Positions 36,425-46,390 of a stretch of DNA of 64,000 nucleotides are shown one piece after another. The notes beneath the pieces are model-generated. The model did not search any database, was not told where the DNA came from, and saw only the letters and a list, made by a program, of their open reading frames with translations. The position numbers and the translations under genes are program-made. The DNA is from Rodentibacter haemolyticus. GTDB lineage: Bacteria > Pseudomonadota > Gammaproteobacteria > Enterobacterales > Pasteurellaceae. How positions within the stretch are numbered: the first letter of the stretch is position 1; every line of letters starts with the position of its first letter. Location of the stretch: NCBI RefSeq assembly GCF_015356115.1, contig NZ_CP063056.1:1-64000 (forward strand). Direction: 5' to 3'.

Positions 36425-36754
36425 ATGCTGAATGTGAATGGAATTAAATTAGAAACGGATAATTCAGGCTACTTACTTGATAGCTCACAATGGAATGAAG
36501 ATGTTGCACGTGCCATAGCAATACAAGAAAACCTTGCATTAACCGAAGCCCATTGGGAAGTCATTTATTTTGTTCGTGATTTTTACCAAGAATATAACAC
36601 CTCCCCCGCTATTCGTATGCTGGTAAAAGCGATGGCTGAAAAGTTAGGGGCGGATAAAGGAAACAGCCGCTATTTGCAACGATTGTTCCCCGAAGGACCG
36701 GCAAAACAAGCCACTAAACTCGCCGGATTACCAAAACCGGCAAAATGTTTATAA
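36425..36754 (+). CDS. tusE: Sulfur-relay protein TusE/DsrC family
   Basis: A 109-aa DsrC/TusE protein. The C-terminal arm ends in [10 protein letters not shown] with the conserved penultimate cysteine (C108) that carries persulfide, and the [23 protein letters not shown] stretch is diagnostic. TusE passes sulfur from TusBCD to MnmA for 2-thiolation of U34. Placement directly after ttcA fits a tRNA-thiolation unit, though TtcA itself does not need TusE in E. coli. Confidence 0.94.
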   Translation: MLNVNGIKLETDNSGYLLDSSQWNEDVARAIAIQENLALTEAHWEVIYFVRDFYQEYNTSPAIRMLVKAMAEKLGADKGNSRYLQRLFPEGPAKQATKLAGLPKPAKCL

Positions 36755-36788
36755 AGTGCGGTTAAATAAAGGTGAGTTTTATAAAATT

Positions 36789-36806
36789 TGTCATATTTTT
36801 GACATA
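36789..36806 (+). promoter_or_regulatory. Pho box upstream of phoU
   Basis: TGTCATATTTTTGACATA is two facing PhoB-type half-sites. A -10 hexamer TATACT follows at 36816-36821, so the box takes the -35 position, the standard layout for PhoB activation. Nearest gene is phoU, 54 bases downstream. Confidence 0.7.
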
Positions 36807-36859
36807 CTTATTGGCTATACTCTCATCGCTATTAAATTTATTTTTCCGAGGAAATATCT

Positions 36860-37561
36860 ATGAAAAATCAACATATCTCATCACATTTTAATCAAGAATT
36901 AGAAGATGTTCGCACCGAAGTCATGCAAATGGGCGGAATCATTGAACAGCAACTCCAAGTTATTTTACAAAGCCTTAGCCAAGCTAATCCCCAAAGACTA
37001 AAAGAAGTGTTGGAAAGTGAGAAAAAAATCAATGAAATGGAAGAATTAATTGATGATCATTGCCAAACAATTATTGCCCGCCGTCAGCCCGCCGCCGGCG
37101 ATCTTCGCTTTGTATTAACTACTACCCGTATGATTGTTGATTTGGAACGTATTGGCGATGAATTGAAAAAAATTGCGAGTTATACTAACAATCTCTTGGT
37201 AAATAATAAAATCTCATCTTCAGGTTTATATGATACGCACCGCATTTTAGATATGGCATCTGTAATGATTCGCCGTGCATTGGATGCCTTTGCCCGTTTA
37301 GACGAAACGGCGGCAATTGAATTAAGATTATCCGATGAAAAATTAGATATGGATTATCGTAATCAACTACGCTTGTTAATGACAAATATTTTTGAAGAAC
37401 CTAAAAACATTAGCACTTGGATTGATGTAATGATGATGAACAAAGCGGTAGAACGAATAGGTGATCACGCCAAAAATATGGCGGAACACGTGGTTTACTT
37501 GGTAAGAGGTATTGATATTCGCCATAAACCGCTTGATGAAATCGAATCAAACTTAAAATAA
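36860..37561 (+). CDS. phoU: Phosphate-specific transport accessory/regulator PhoU
   Basis: A 233-aa all-helical cytoplasmic protein with the two PhoU repeats and metal-binding EELIDDHCQTIIARRQPAAGDLR in the first and MMNKAVERIGDHAKNMAEHVVYLVRG in the second. PhoU links Pst transporter state to the PhoR kinase and keeps the regulon off in high phosphate. In E. coli it ends the pst operon; here it stands apart, has its own Pho box and converges on phoR with a 21-base gap. Confidence 0.95.
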   Translation: MKNQHISSHFNQELEDVRTEVMQMGGIIEQQLQVILQSLSQANPQRLKEVLESEKKINEMEELIDDHCQTIIARRQPAAGDLRFVLTTTRMIVDLERIGDELKKIASYTNNLLVNNKISSSGLYDTHRILDMASVMIRRALDAFARLDETAAIELRLSDEKLDMDYRNQLRLLMTNIFEEPKNISTWIDVMMMNKAVERIGDHAKNMAEHVVYLVRGIDIRHKPLDEIESNLK

Positions 37562-37582
37562 TCCTTCAAAACGGTAAGGTAG

Positions 37583-38875
37583 CTAATTAAGTGACAAAAT
37601 CGTTTTAAAGCAGCTACCTTTACCCACTTCACTAGAAATATCTAATTTTGCATTATATTTTGCCAAAGCAAACTTGGTTATTGCTAAACCTAATCCCGTT
37701 CCCCCGGTTTGGCGGGAACGGGCATTATCCACCCGATAAAAACGTTCGGTTAAACGTGGGATATGTTCGGTGGCAATCCCTACCCCGGTATCAGTAACCG
37801 AAAATTCAACTTTATCCGTTTCCAAAATATGGAGACGGATTGTAATCGAGCCTTGTTCCGGCGTATAACGAACGGCATTAAAGGTGAGATTGCTGAATGC
37901 GCTGTACAATTCGGCTTCTAAACCATAAAAATACAGATCAGGAGTAATATCGACAACAAATTGATGTTGCCCTTGAGAAAAGTTCTTCGTTGATTCCACC
38001 ACTTGTTTTACCATTTCAGATAGGTTAAACCGCCGATATTTGCCATCGGTCGATTGACCGCGTTCTAAACGAGAGAGTGTTAATAAGTCGGATAACACAC
38101 TTAACATTCTCTGCCCTTCTTTCTGCATTAATGATAAAAATTGTTGGCGTTGTTCAACAGATAAATCCGGCATTTCCAATAAGGTTTCGGTAAACCCGTT
38201 AATGACGGTAAGAGGAGTTCGTAATTCGTGAGAAACATTGGCGACAAAAGCGACTTGAGCTTCGTCCAACTGCTCCTTTTTTGTGATATCTTGAGTAATC
38301 AATAATTCGCTATGTTGCTCAAACGGCTGACGGCTAATTTGTATAATTCGTTTGAAATAGTCGCCATTAGGTAAACTTAATTTTAGTACTAGCGGTTGAT
38401 TATCAATACGTTGTTGTAAAAATTGTTGAAAATCAGGTTGGCGGATAAGATTTTGTAAAATAGAATTGAGATCATTTTGATAATTAAGATTGAGATGTTT
38501 ACAGGCAAGTGAATTAAACCATTCTATTCTTCCTTCATTTAAGATAATGATGCCATTTGGAATCGTATCAATCATTTGATTAAAACGTGTTATTGAGGCG
38601 GAAAGTTCTTTTTTTCGTTTTTGGCTGGCTTTACGTAAGGCGAGTGTTTTATCAAAAATATTCCCCCAGATACCGCTACCATATAATTCGTTTTGTTGAT
38701 CATTAAGCCAACGAATAAGTCGATTTAAATAAACCAGCTGATAGATAATGCCAGATAATAATACGGCAGAAATCGATACCCATAGCGCAATGATTCCCCC
38801 CGCTAAATAACTGATTCCGGCAAGAAAGGCTAATAAAAAAATAAAACGCAACAAAGCGGGTAAAAAGACCATCAT
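37583..38875 (-). CDS. phoR: Phosphate-regulon sensor histidine kinase PhoR
   Basis: A 430-aa membrane kinase. Two hydrophobic helices lie at about 5-45, a PAS-like segment at about 97-200, the phospho-acceptor H216 in VSHELRTPL, and the ATPase domain with FSNLTFNAVRYTPEQG (N box), VTDTGVGIATEHIPRLTERFYR and GGTGLGLAI. It phosphorylates PhoB when phosphate is low. Its start overlaps the phoB stop by 4 bases. Length equals E. coli PhoR (431). Confidence 0.95.
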   Translation of the reverse strand: MMVFLPALLRFIFLLAFLAGISYLAGGIIALWVSISAVLLSGIIYQLVYLNRLIRWLNDQQNELYGSGIWGNIFDKTLALRKASQKRKKELSASITRFNQMIDTIPNGIIILNEGRIEWFNSLACKHLNLNYQNDLNSILQNLIRQPDFQQFLQQRIDNQPLVLKLSLPNGDYFKRIIQISRQPFEQHSELLITQDITKKEQLDEAQVAFVANVSHELRTPLTVINGFTETLLEMPDLSVEQRQQFLSLMQKEGQRMLSVLSDLLTLSRLERGQSTDGKYRRFNLSEMVKQVVESTKNFSQGQHQFVVDITPDLYFYGLEAELYSAFSNLTFNAVRYTPEQGSITIRLHILETDKVEFSVTDTGVGIATEHIPRLTERFYRVDNARSRQTGGTGLGLAITKFALAKYNAKLDISSEVGKGSCFKTILSLN

Positions 38876-39570
38876 ATTTTGTTTTCCACATTAAAACGAT
38901 AACCTGAGCCTCTTATCGTTTGCAATAACCCGTCTAATTTAGCCGGCTCAAGTGCTTGGCGTAATCGGCGAATATGTACGTCAATGGTTCGCTCCTCCAT
39001 AAAAATATGATCTCCCCAAACAAAATCTAATAATTGGCTACGACTGTACAAACGATTAGGATGGGTAATAAAAAAATGAAGCAGTCGAAATTCTGTCGCA
39101 CCTAAATTAAGCGTTATTCCATCACCAATCACAATCTTATTAACAGGATCCAGACTTAGCCCCTTTATTTCTATCAGCTGCTCGGTTTTATGCGGGTGAT
39201 GGCGGCGTAAAAATGCCTTGATTCTAGCCACAAGCTCTCGCGGAGAGAAAGGCTTGGTAACATAATCATCCGCACCGATGTTTAATCCTTGTTCTTTATC
39301 CGTTTCATCACTTCGTGCGGTAAGTAAAATAATCGGTAAATACTGCGTACGATTGTTTGCCCGCAGCTCTTTCGTAAATTCCACACCGGAAATATCGGGT
39401 AGCATCCAATCCAGTAAAATAAGATCAGGAAGTTTCTCATCGATCAATTTTCTTGCTTGCCGTATGTTTTCAGCACAACGAACATCAAACCCCGCTTGTT
39501 CTAAAGTAAATTGAATAAGCGTCATGATTGACGTTTCATCTTCTACAATGAGAATATCAGCTTTAGACAT
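38872..39570 (-). CDS. phoB: Phosphate-regulon response regulator PhoB
   Basis: A 232-aa OmpR-type regulator. The receiver has the phospho-site D54 in LILLDWMLPD and K106 in DDYVTKPFS; the C-terminal winged helix has RLYSRSQLLDFVWG and RTIDVHIRRLRQAL. It activates genes with Pho boxes, of which two are seen here (36789 and 43558). phoB-phoR follow pstB on the same strand after a gap holding a repeat element. Confidence 0.96.
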   Translation of the reverse strand: MSKADILIVEDETSIMTLIQFTLEQAGFDVRCAENIRQARKLIDEKLPDLILLDWMLPDISGVEFTKELRANNRTQYLPIILLTARSDETDKEQGLNIGADDYVTKPFSPRELVARIKAFLRRHHPHKTEQLIEIKGLSLDPVNKIVIGDGITLNLGATEFRLLHFFITHPNRLYSRSQLLDFVWGDHIFMEERTIDVHIRRLRQALEPAKLDGLLQTIRGSGYRFNVENKI

Positions 39571-39616
39571 ATGATTTTCTCCTTAAATTCGCCCTCTAAA
39601 TTGACCGCACTTTTGC

Positions 39617-39752
39617 ATTATTACATCGTAGTTGTACAAATCATCCTCGGGTGAGTTAGGCGAAGCCGTAACCCACCGAGAGATGAAATGGTGTCAACGT
39701 CCTACCCTAACAAATATTGGATATAAAATTCTCTTTGTATAACTGCCCTTTT
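39617..39752. repeat. MITE-like interspersed repeat, copy 3, between pstB and phoB
   Basis: The left end is cattattacatcgtagttgt, the core gagttaggcgaagccgtaac and the tail ATAAAATTCTCTTTGTATAA. It lies in the 297-base gap of the pstSCAB-phoBR gene run, beside uptake signals at 39600 and 39768. Confidence 0.68.
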
Positions 39753-39867
39753 ATTTGAACAAACTAAAAGTGCGGTTAATTTTAGGGCTGTTTTTTTTAT
39801 TATTATGTAGCAAGCCTATATCTGAGCAATTATCAGCGTTGTACATTTGCCACATAATATCGATATT

Positions 39868-40623
39868 TTAACCAAACTTACCCGTAATATAGTCTTCGGT
39901 TTCTTTGCGATTCGGTTTGGTAAAAATTTGTTTCGTATCACCGATTTCAATCAGTTCACCAAGATACATATAGGCTGTCATATCGGAAACCCTAGCGGCT
40001 TGTTGCATATTATGGGTCACGATTGCAATCGTATAATCCTTTTTCAACTCCGTAATCAATTCTTCAATATAAGCGGTTGAAATCGGATCCAGTGCCGAAG
40101 TCGGTTCATCAAGTAGTAGCACTTCCGGCTGACAGGCAATTGCCCGAGCAATACATAATCGTTGTTGCTGCCCACCGGACAATGAGTTGCCCGATTGTTT
40201 TAATTTATCTTTCACTTCCGTCCATAGTGCTGATTTACGCAATGCCCATTCTATTCGATCATCTAAATCACTTTTACTTAATTTTTCGTAGAGCTTAACG
40301 CCAAAAGCCACATTATCATAAATCGACATTGGAAAAGGGGTCGGTTTTTGGAATACCATACCGACTTTAGCACGCAATAAATTAACATCAACCGTCGAGT
40401 CTAAAATATTTTTTCCATCTAAAAGTAATTCCCCTTCTGAGTGCATATTGGGATAGAGATCATACATTCGATTAAATATTCTCAACAATGTAGATTTCCC
40501 GCAACCGGAGGGACCAATAAAGGCCGTCACTTTTTTTTCTAAAATATCCAAATTAATATTTTTCAAAGCATGAAAATGCCCATAATAAAAGTTTAAATTT
40601 TTTATTGAAATTTTTGTTTTCAT
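39868..40623 (-). CDS. pstB: Phosphate ABC transporter ATPase
   Basis: A 251-aa ABC ATPase. Walker [10 protein letters not shown] is at 37-45, the signature is [16 protein letters not shown], and Walker B is [12 protein letters not shown] with the H-loop in [13 protein letters not shown]. It powers phosphate import through PstCA. It starts 9 bases after pstA. Length is within the family (about 257). Confidence 0.97.
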   Translation of the reverse strand: MKTKISIKNLNFYYGHFHALKNINLDILEKKVTAFIGPSGCGKSTLLRIFNRMYDLYPNMHSEGELLLDGKNILDSTVDVNLLRAKVGMVFQKPTPFPMSIYDNVAFGVKLYEKLSKSDLDDRIEWALRKSALWTEVKDKLKQSGNSLSGGQQQRLCIARAIACQPEVLLLDEPTSALDPISTAYIEELITELKKDYTIAIVTHNMQQAARVSDMTAYMYLGELIEIGDTKQIFTKPNRKETEDYITGKFG

Positions 40624-40632
40624 CTTACTTCC

Positions 40633-41472
40633 CTAATCTTTTTGACGTCCTAAAATTCTTGCACCGATATTAGCGAATAACACCGTACAAGCGATTAATA
40701 AAGCACCGGCCCAAGCCAATGATTGCCAATCTTTATAAGGACTCATTGCAAATTGATAAATAACATTCGGTAAATTCGCAATCGGTTGGTCCATATCCGA
40801 GCTAAAAAATTGATTATTCAAGGCAGTAAATAGTAATGGTGCGGTTTCTCCCGATATACGGGCAAATGCCAAGAGTATTCCCGTCAATACACCGGTTTTG
40901 GCGGCTTTTAATGTAACCATCGAGACCATTTTCCATTTTGGTGTACCCAAAGCATAAGCGGCTTCCCGTAAACTATTAGGAACCAGTTTCAACATATTTT
41001 CCGTGGTACGTACCACCACAGGGATAACCAGTAATGATAATGCTAACGAGCCTGCCCAGCCGGAAAAGTGGCCTTGCTTAACGACAAAAATACCATAAAT
41101 AAATAAACCGATAACAATTGAAGGCGCAGAAAGCAAAATATCATTCATAAATCGCGTGATAGTGGCAATCTTGCTATAGCGCCCAAATTCAGCCAGATAT
41201 ATCCCGGTTAAAATACCTATCGGCGTACCGATAAATAAACCGAATAAAGTAATAAGTAAACTTCCCCAAATAGCGTTACGTAAACCGCCTTCAGCTCCCG
41301 GCGGAAGAGTATCTGCTTTAAAGAGATGAAGTCCGAATCCATCAAGACCATAAGCCAATAATGTATAAAAAATCCATCCCAGCCAAAATAATCCGAACCC
41401 CATCATCACCCAAGCTAAGGCTAAATAAACACGGTTGGTCCAACGGCGGCGTGTATATAATGAACGATTCAT
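40633..41472 (-). CDS. pstA: Phosphate ABC transporter permease PstA
   Basis: A 279-aa inner-membrane permease with about six helices and the EAA loop [27 protein letters not shown] that contacts PstB. Partner of PstC in the phosphate channel. It lies two bases after pstC and nine before pstB. Confidence 0.96.
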   Translation of the reverse strand: MNRSLYTRRRWTNRVYLALAWVMMGFGLFWLGWIFYTLLAYGLDGFGLHLFKADTLPPGAEGGLRNAIWGSLLITLFGLFIGTPIGILTGIYLAEFGRYSKIATITRFMNDILLSAPSIVIGLFIYGIFVVKQGHFSGWAGSLALSLLVIPVVVRTTENMLKLVPNSLREAAYALGTPKWKMVSMVTLKAAKTGVLTGILLAFARISGETAPLLFTALNNQFFSSDMDQPIANLPNVIYQFAMSPYKDWQSLAWAGALLIACTVLFANIGARILGRQKD

Positions 41473-41474
41473 TG

Positions 41475-42422
41475 CTAGCGTCCCTCATATCGAGTCATTC
41501 TTAATAACATTAATTTTGATAAGCTCAACACGATAAAAGTGATGATAAATAAAATTAATCCGAGATAAAGTAAAGAAGATAGATGCATTGGATCTACGGC
41601 TTCTGCAAATTCATTGGCCAATGCCGAAGTAATTGAGGCGCCAGAATTATTTAAACCGACGCTCATATTAAATGTATTACCAATCACAAAAGTAACCGCC
41701 ATTGTCTCGCCTAGTGCACGTCCTAAACCAAGAATAATTCCGCCAATCACACCCACTTTAGTATAAGGTAAAACAACATGACGAATAACTTCCCAGCGGG
41801 TACAACCTAAACCATAGGCAGACTCCTTTAACATTGTAGGCGTTACTTCAAATACATCTCTCATAACAGAAGCGATATAAGGAATAATCATAATGGCAAG
41901 AATTAATCCGGCAGGAAATAACCCTATCCCCATTGGCATTCCGGCAAACAATGCACCGACAAATGGAAGATGGCTTAAATGTTCAATCATAAAAGGTTGG
42001 ATTGTATCGGAGAAAATAGGTGCAAAAACAAATAGCCCCCACATACCGTAAATAATTGAAGGAATACCGGCTAGTAATTCAATGGCTACACTTAACGGAC
42101 GGCGAAGAACAACAGGACACAATTCAGTCAGAAATACGGCAATCCCAAAACTAACCGGAACAGCAATAATTAAGGCAATAATTGACGTCACCAACGTACC
42201 ATAAATAGGGGCCAGCGCACCATATTGACTTTGTACGGTATCCCATTCACTTGAAGCCAAAAAAGCCAAACCGAACTCTTGCATTGCCGGATAGGCTCCA
42301 ACCATTAATGAAAGTAAAATACCGCCAAGACTGATTAATACGAGCAAAGCAAAAAAGCGGGTTATATTGACAAACAATACGTCAATAAAGGCTTGCTGCT
42401 TTAGTTTTTCGGAAAGTGTCAT
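41475..42422 (-). CDS. pstC: Phosphate ABC transporter permease PstC
   Basis: A 315-aa permease with six or more helices and the EAA loop [27 protein letters not shown]. Conserved [21 protein letters not shown] and [17 protein letters not shown] segments identify PstC. It follows pstS with a gap of 50 bases. Confidence 0.96.
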   Translation of the reverse strand: MTLSEKLKQQAFIDVLFVNITRFFALLVLISLGGILLSLMVGAYPAMQEFGLAFLASSEWDTVQSQYGALAPIYGTLVTSIIALIIAVPVSFGIAVFLTELCPVVLRRPLSVAIELLAGIPSIIYGMWGLFVFAPIFSDTIQPFMIEHLSHLPFVGALFAGMPMGIGLFPAGLILAIMIIPYIASVMRDVFEVTPTMLKESAYGLGCTRWEVIRHVVLPYTKVGVIGGIILGLGRALGETMAVTFVIGNTFNMSVGLNNSGASITSALANEFAEAVDPMHLSSLLYLGLILFIITFIVLSLSKLMLLRMTRYEGR

Positions 42423-42472
42423 AATATATCCTTAAAATATTCCCTTCCCTTATAAAAAGGAAGGGAAACTTC

Positions 42473-43498
42473 CTATCTTAAATTCGTCTTTTCCCATTCT
42501 TTGCGCACTAGATTTTTCACCTTATCCGGTAATGGAACGTAATCTAATTTTGCAGCCTGCTCATTTCCTTTTGAGTATGCCCAATCAAAGAAATTGAGTA
42601 CGGTTTCCATTTTTTGTTTATCCGCACTTTCTTTCGGAATTAAAATAAAAGTCGCAGCAGCCAACGGCCAAGCTTGCTCACCCGGTTGATTGGTCAATAC
42701 TAAACTAAAGCCTTTAGCTTTATCCCAATCAACATTGGCAGCGGCGGCAAAACTTTCCTGAGAAGGTTGAACAAAATGCCCTGCCGAATTTTTTAACTGC
42801 ACATAAGACATTTTATTCTGCTTAGCATAAGCGTATTCCACATAGCCAATTGAGTTTTTAACTCTTCCCACATAAATTGATACGCCTTCATTGCCTTTTC
42901 CGGCTGCACCATTGGCTGATGTTGGCCATTTTACGGTATTGGCAGCCCCTACTTTCTCTTTCCAGTCCGCAGAAATCTGACTTAAATAATGTGTGAAAAT
43001 GAAGCTGGTACCTGAACCATCTGCACGAAATACGGTTGTAATGCGGGCATCAGGTAAATTTAAATCAGGATTCAGCGCGCGAATTTTTCCATCATTCCAA
43101 TGTGTGATCTTGCCTAGATAAATATCAGCTAATATTTCACCGGTTAACTTCAATTGACCGGGGCCAATTCCCTCTACATTCACAACAGGCACGACCCCGC
43201 CGATAACGGTTGGAAATTGAATGAGATTATTTTTGGTTAAATCTTCCTCTTTCATTGGAGAATCGGAGGCACCAAAATCAACGGTTCTGGAAATAATTTG
43301 TTTAATGCCACCGGAAGAACCGATTGATTGATAATTAACTTGATTTCCGGTTTCTGTTTTATAATTCATTGCCCATTGCACATAAATCGGTTGAGGAAAA
43401 GAAGCCCCTGCACCTGTCACCGTTGTTTTGGCTTGAGCCGCTTGACTTACTGCAAAAGCTGATAACAAGGTCAGCGCAATATAACGCATTTTTTTCAT
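42473..43498 (-). CDS. pstS: Periplasmic phosphate-binding protein PstS
   Basis: A 341-aa secreted solute-binding protein. The signal peptide is MKKMRYIALTLLSAFAVSQ then AAQA. Phosphate-binding segments seen are TGAGASFPQPIY, SIGSSGGIKQI, DFGASDSPM and FRADGSGTSFIFTHYLS. The frame is open to 43534, but the ATG at 43498 has AGGAGA upstream and gives the signal peptide. First gene of pstSCAB, controlled by a Pho box about 60-80 bases upstream. Confidence 0.96.
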   Translation of the reverse strand: MKKMRYIALTLLSAFAVSQAAQAKTTVTGAGASFPQPIYVQWAMNYKTETGNQVNYQSIGSSGGIKQIISRTVDFGASDSPMKEEDLTKNNLIQFPTVIGGVVPVVNVEGIGPGQLKLTGEILADIYLGKITHWNDGKIRALNPDLNLPDARITTVFRADGSGTSFIFTHYLSQISADWKEKVGAANTVKWPTSANGAAGKGNEGVSIYVGRVKNSIGYVEYAYAKQNKMSYVQLKNSAGHFVQPSQESFAAAANVDWDKAKGFSLVLTNQPGEQAWPLAAATFILIPKESADKQKMETVLNFFDWAYSKGNEQAAKLDYVPLPDKVKNLVRKEWEKTNLR

Positions 43499-43557
43499 AC
43501 TATAATCTCCTGTTTTAGATGAGTGAGTTATCACGGTGCGTAAGATAACAAAAAAAT

Positions 43558-43579
43558 ATTTCAGAAATATGACAAACAG
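43558..43579 (-). promoter_or_regulatory. Pho box upstream of pstS
   Basis: On the minus strand CTGTTTGTCATATTTCTGAA matches the PhoB site form (TGTCATA then a spaced CTG-type half). It is 60 bases upstream of the pstS start and resembles the phoU box. Confidence 0.65.
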
Positions 43580-43775
43580 ATTTATGAATGATTTTTTAAA
43601 ACACGCTAATTATTGACCGCACTTTTCGTGACTAGGAAGAAACCGTATCAGAATAGATTATTGAGAGTATAAAAATCCTATTGAAGAAATATGGTATTGT
43701 AAAACAACTAACTTTATATAGATGCTCTTTTACACTGATGGAATTTTAATATTTGGATAATAAGAAACTTATGAA

Positions 43776-43862
43776 TGGTGCCAGTGGCCGGACTCGAACC
43801 GGCACGCTTTTAAGGGCGGCGGATTTTGAATCCGCTACGTCTACCAATTTCGTCACACTGGC
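43776..43862 (-). tRNA. tRNA-Leu (anticodon CAA)
   Basis: An 87-nt class II tRNA with encoded CCA. The acceptor GCCAGTG pairs with CACTGGC, the anticodon loop is TTCAAAA within CGGATTCAAAATCCG, there is a long variable arm, and the T-loop GGTTCGAGTCC is standard. The anticodon CAA reads UUG leucine codons. A 66-codon open frame across it is accidental. Confidence 0.95.
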
Positions 43863-44021
43863 ATGTGGACTGTAATTTTTTGATACGTTACCAACTTGCA
43901 ACTCAAAACTGAGCTTGCGGGTGGCATTATACGCATATACAAACACGTAGCAAGCAAAAAATTTCAGTTCCTATTTATTTGACTTAAAATTAAACAATAC
44001 GCCTTTATCAAAATTTCGTAA

Positions 44022-44120
44022 TCAAGAAAAAAAGTACCGCCAAACAAATGCGCTGACTAAAACACATAACACGATTAAAATTTGAGCCAATCTTTTCTTT
44101 GTTAATTTTTCTGCTGCCAT
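44022..44120 (-). CDS. 32-aa single-pass membrane micro-protein
   Basis: The predicted peptide starts MAAEKLTKKRLAQILIVLCV and continues LVSAFVWRYFFS: a basic N-terminus followed by one membrane helix. AAGGAAT lies just before the ATG at 44120, a good ribosome-binding site. It is divergent from fnr. I do not recognise a named family. Comparison of the fnr upstream region in relatives would show conservation. Confidence 0.55.
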   Translation of the reverse strand: MAAEKLTKKRLAQILIVLCVLVSAFVWRYFFS

Positions 44121-44152
44121 ATTCCTTAAAATACCTATTTAATGTTAAAATC

Positions 44153-44167
44153 TTTGCGTTAGATCAA
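44153..44167 (+). promoter_or_regulatory. FNR half-site upstream of fnr
   Basis: The perfect half ATCAA is preceded at correct spacing by a weak TTTGC in place of TTGAT. Autoregulation of fnr through such a site is known in E. coli; here it is a candidate only. Confidence 0.35.
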
Positions 44168-44202
44168 TTTTATACTATTTTTAAAAGATATTTGGGGATC
44201 AA

Positions 44203-44976
44203 ATGAAAAATTTTGTTTCAGAAACTAAAGCGGGACGCCGGGTTCAATCAGGTGGGTGCGCTATTCACTGCCAAGATTGCAGCATTAGTCAACTTTGTAT
44301 TCCTTTCACGTTAAATGAACACGAACTTGATCAACTTGATAACATCATTGAACGTAAAAAGCCTATCCAAAAATCACAGGTTCTCTTTAAAGCCGGAGAT
44401 ACATTAAATTCCATTTATGCTATTCGTTCCGGCACAATCAAAAGCTATACCATCAGTGAAGCCGGTGAAGAACAAATAACCTCTTTCCATCTACCGGGTG
44501 ATCTGGTCGGTTTTGATGCTATTACTAATATGCAACATCCCAGCTTTGCACAAGCTCTGGAAACCGCAATGGTATGTGAAATCCCTTTTGATGTTTTAGA
44601 TGATCTCTCAGGCAAAATGCCTAAATTACGTCAACAAATTGTTCGCCTAATGAGTAGTGAAATCAAAAGCGATCAAGAAATGATTTTATTACTTTCCAAA
44701 ATGAATGCCGAGGAACGCCTTGCGGCATTTATCCATAATCTGTCTAAACGCTACTCTGCCCGAGGTTTTTCGGCGAAAGAATTTCGTTTAACCATGACAC
44801 GCAGTGATATCGGCAATTATCTCGGTCTAACCGTTGAAACCATTAGCCGTCTTTTAGGCCGTTTCCAAAAATCAGGCGTACTTTCCGTACAAGGTAAATA
44901 TATTACGATTAATGATGTGAATGCATTAATTGAACTTACCGGTATAAATAGAACCAAAATTACAATGATGAAATAA
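44203..44976 (+). CDS. fnr: Anaerobic global regulator FNR
   Basis: A 257-aa CRP/FNR-family regulator. The [4Fe-4S] ligands are visible: C23, C26 and C32 in the N-terminus ([14 protein letters not shown]) and C125 in [10 protein letters not shown]; an extra C19 is present. The cyclic-nucleotide-like beta roll (60-140), dimer helix and helix-turn-helix ([24 protein letters not shown]) follow, with ETISR making DNA contacts. It senses oxygen and switches respiration genes. uspE follows, as in E. coli. Confidence 0.97.
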   Translation: MKNFVSETKAGRRVQSGGCAIHCQDCSISQLCIPFTLNEHELDQLDNIIERKKPIQKSQVLFKAGDTLNSIYAIRSGTIKSYTISEAGEEQITSFHLPGDLVGFDAITNMQHPSFAQALETAMVCEIPFDVLDDLSGKMPKLRQQIVRLMSSEIKSDQEMILLLSKMNAEERLAAFIHNLSKRYSARGFSAKEFRLTMTRSDIGNYLGLTVETISRLLGRFQKSGVLSVQGKYITINDVNALIELTGINRTKITMMK

Positions 44977-44983
44977 AAAAGGG

Positions 44984-44999
44984 TGTGATGTTGCTCACA
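44984..44999 (+). promoter_or_regulatory. Perfect CRP palindrome between fnr and uspE
   Basis: TGTGATGTTGCTCACA has both consensus half-sites at the right spacing. Centre is about 110 bases before the uspE ATG. Because it is followed by tcttttt the same inverted repeat may also terminate fnr mRNA. Confidence 0.65.
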
Positions 45000-45101
45000 T
45001 CTTTTTCTTATAAGAATTGTCGCAAGTCATCTTTTTAGTGATCTTTTCTTGTTATATTACCAATTCTTTCTTATGCTATGCGCATAATCACGGAGGTTGT
45101 T

Positions 45102-46031
45102 ATGAAATTTAAAAATATCCTAGTTGTACTCAATCCTGATAATGAAAAACAATATGCACTTGCGCGCGCAGTACGTCTTGTAAAAGAACAAGAAAACGTT
45201 GAAAAAGTTAAAATTACGACATTATTGACTGTTTATGACCTATCTTACGAAATGTCGGCCTTACTTTCTTCTGAAGAACGCGAAGAAATGCATAAAACAG
45301 CCATTGAACAACATCGTCAAGCCGTACAATTTTATCTTGATAAATATGCTGATCCACAAATTGAATTTGATTCGCATATCGTTTGGAACAGCAATGAAGC
45401 GGAAGGTATTCGTGAAGAAGTAGAAAGAAACGAATACGACCTTGTCGTAAAATACACAAAAGATGAAGAAAGTTTTACTTCTCTTATTTTTACACCGGTC
45501 GATTGGCAATTATTGCGTAAATCACCTATCCCTGTGCTTATCGTTCGTGATGGCGATTGGAAACACCAACGTAGAATTTTAATTGCGGTCAATGTTTCCG
45601 GCGAACAAGATTACCAAGATGAATTTAACCAAGAACTTGTTTCAACCGGAATGTCTCTTGCAGAAAATCTAAATCGCGGCAATGTACATCTTGTAGCCGC
45701 CTACCCTATTACACCAATTAATATGGCGATTGATTTACCTGAATTTAATACCTCCGGTTATGAAAACGGTATCCGTGGTCAACACTTAATCAATATGAAA
45801 ACTTTGCGTCAAAAATTCGGTATTGATGAAGATCATACTCACGTACGTGAAGGTTTCCCTGAAGATGTGATCCCTGAGGTTGCAAAAGAAATTGAAGCCG
45901 AACTTGTTATTTTAGGCACGGTTGGCCGTACCGGTCTATCTGCCGCATTACTTGGCAATACGGCAGAACACGTTATCAGTAAATTAAGCTGCAACTTACT
46001 TGCCATTAAACCTTCAAAGAAAGAAGATTAA
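45102..46031 (+). CDS. uspE: Universal stress protein E (tandem Usp domains)
   Basis: A 309-aa cytoplasmic protein with two Usp domains. The first starts MKFKNILVVLNPD; the second starts RRILIAVNVSGEQD and ends with the nucleotide-binding ILGTVGRTGLSAALLGNTAEHV. The frame is open to 45078, but the ATG at 45102 has CGGAGG upstream. UspE is linked to stress endurance, motility and aggregation in E. coli. A perfect CRP site lies upstream. Confidence 0.94.
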   Translation: MKFKNILVVLNPDNEKQYALARAVRLVKEQENVEKVKITTLLTVYDLSYEMSALLSSEEREEMHKTAIEQHRQAVQFYLDKYADPQIEFDSHIVWNSNEAEGIREEVERNEYDLVVKYTKDEESFTSLIFTPVDWQLLRKSPIPVLIVRDGDWKHQRRILIAVNVSGEQDYQDEFNQELVSTGMSLAENLNRGNVHLVAAYPITPINMAIDLPEFNTSGYENGIRGQHLINMKTLRQKFGIDEDHTHVREGFPEDVIPEVAKEIEAELVILGTVGRTGLSAALLGNTAEHVISKLSCNLLAIKPSKKED

Positions 46032-46074
46032 TTTAAAAAAACAAAAGTGCGGTCAAAATAATGCTAATTTACGG

Positions 46075-46241
46075 TATTATGTAGCACTTACACAAAACAT
46101 CATAGGGTGCGTTAGGCGAAACCGTAACGCACCAAGTAACAAGATTTAATGATGAAGCGGTGCATTATGACTTCGTCTAACGATGCCCTGCCCCAAGAAA
46201 TATTGAAGATAAAATTCTCTTTGTGCAACTTCTACGTAATG
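46075..46241. repeat. MITE-like interspersed repeat, copy 4
   Basis: The left end is TATTATGTAGCACTTACACA, the core gggtgcgttaggcgaaaccg, and the tail ATAAAATTCTCTTTGTGCAA then cttctacgtaat. One of the fullest copies (about 167 bp), in the gap between uspE and the DUF4198 gene. Confidence 0.75.
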
Positions 46242-46263
46242 GTGATTATTTTGACCGCACTTT

Positions 46264-46279
46264 TGTGATCTATCTCACA
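46264..46279 (+). promoter_or_regulatory. Perfect CRP palindrome upstream of the DUF4198 gene
   Basis: TGTGATCTATCTCACA fits the full consensus. It is 112 bases before the ATG at 46391, suggesting cAMP-CRP control of that periplasmic protein. Confidence 0.65.
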
Positions 46280-46390
46280 AATTTAGAAAAATTTATTCGA
46301 TTATCTTTTATTTTTCCTCTACACTCTCGCCCCGTTTTTTTCGAAATACTTTCTACTTGGGTTAATTATAATTTTTAAAAGGACATCATC

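Noticed and set aside
43746..43946. 66-codon open frame over tRNA-Leu
   Set aside because: It is the translation of the tRNA itself and its flank; the tRNA fold and CCA end are clear.
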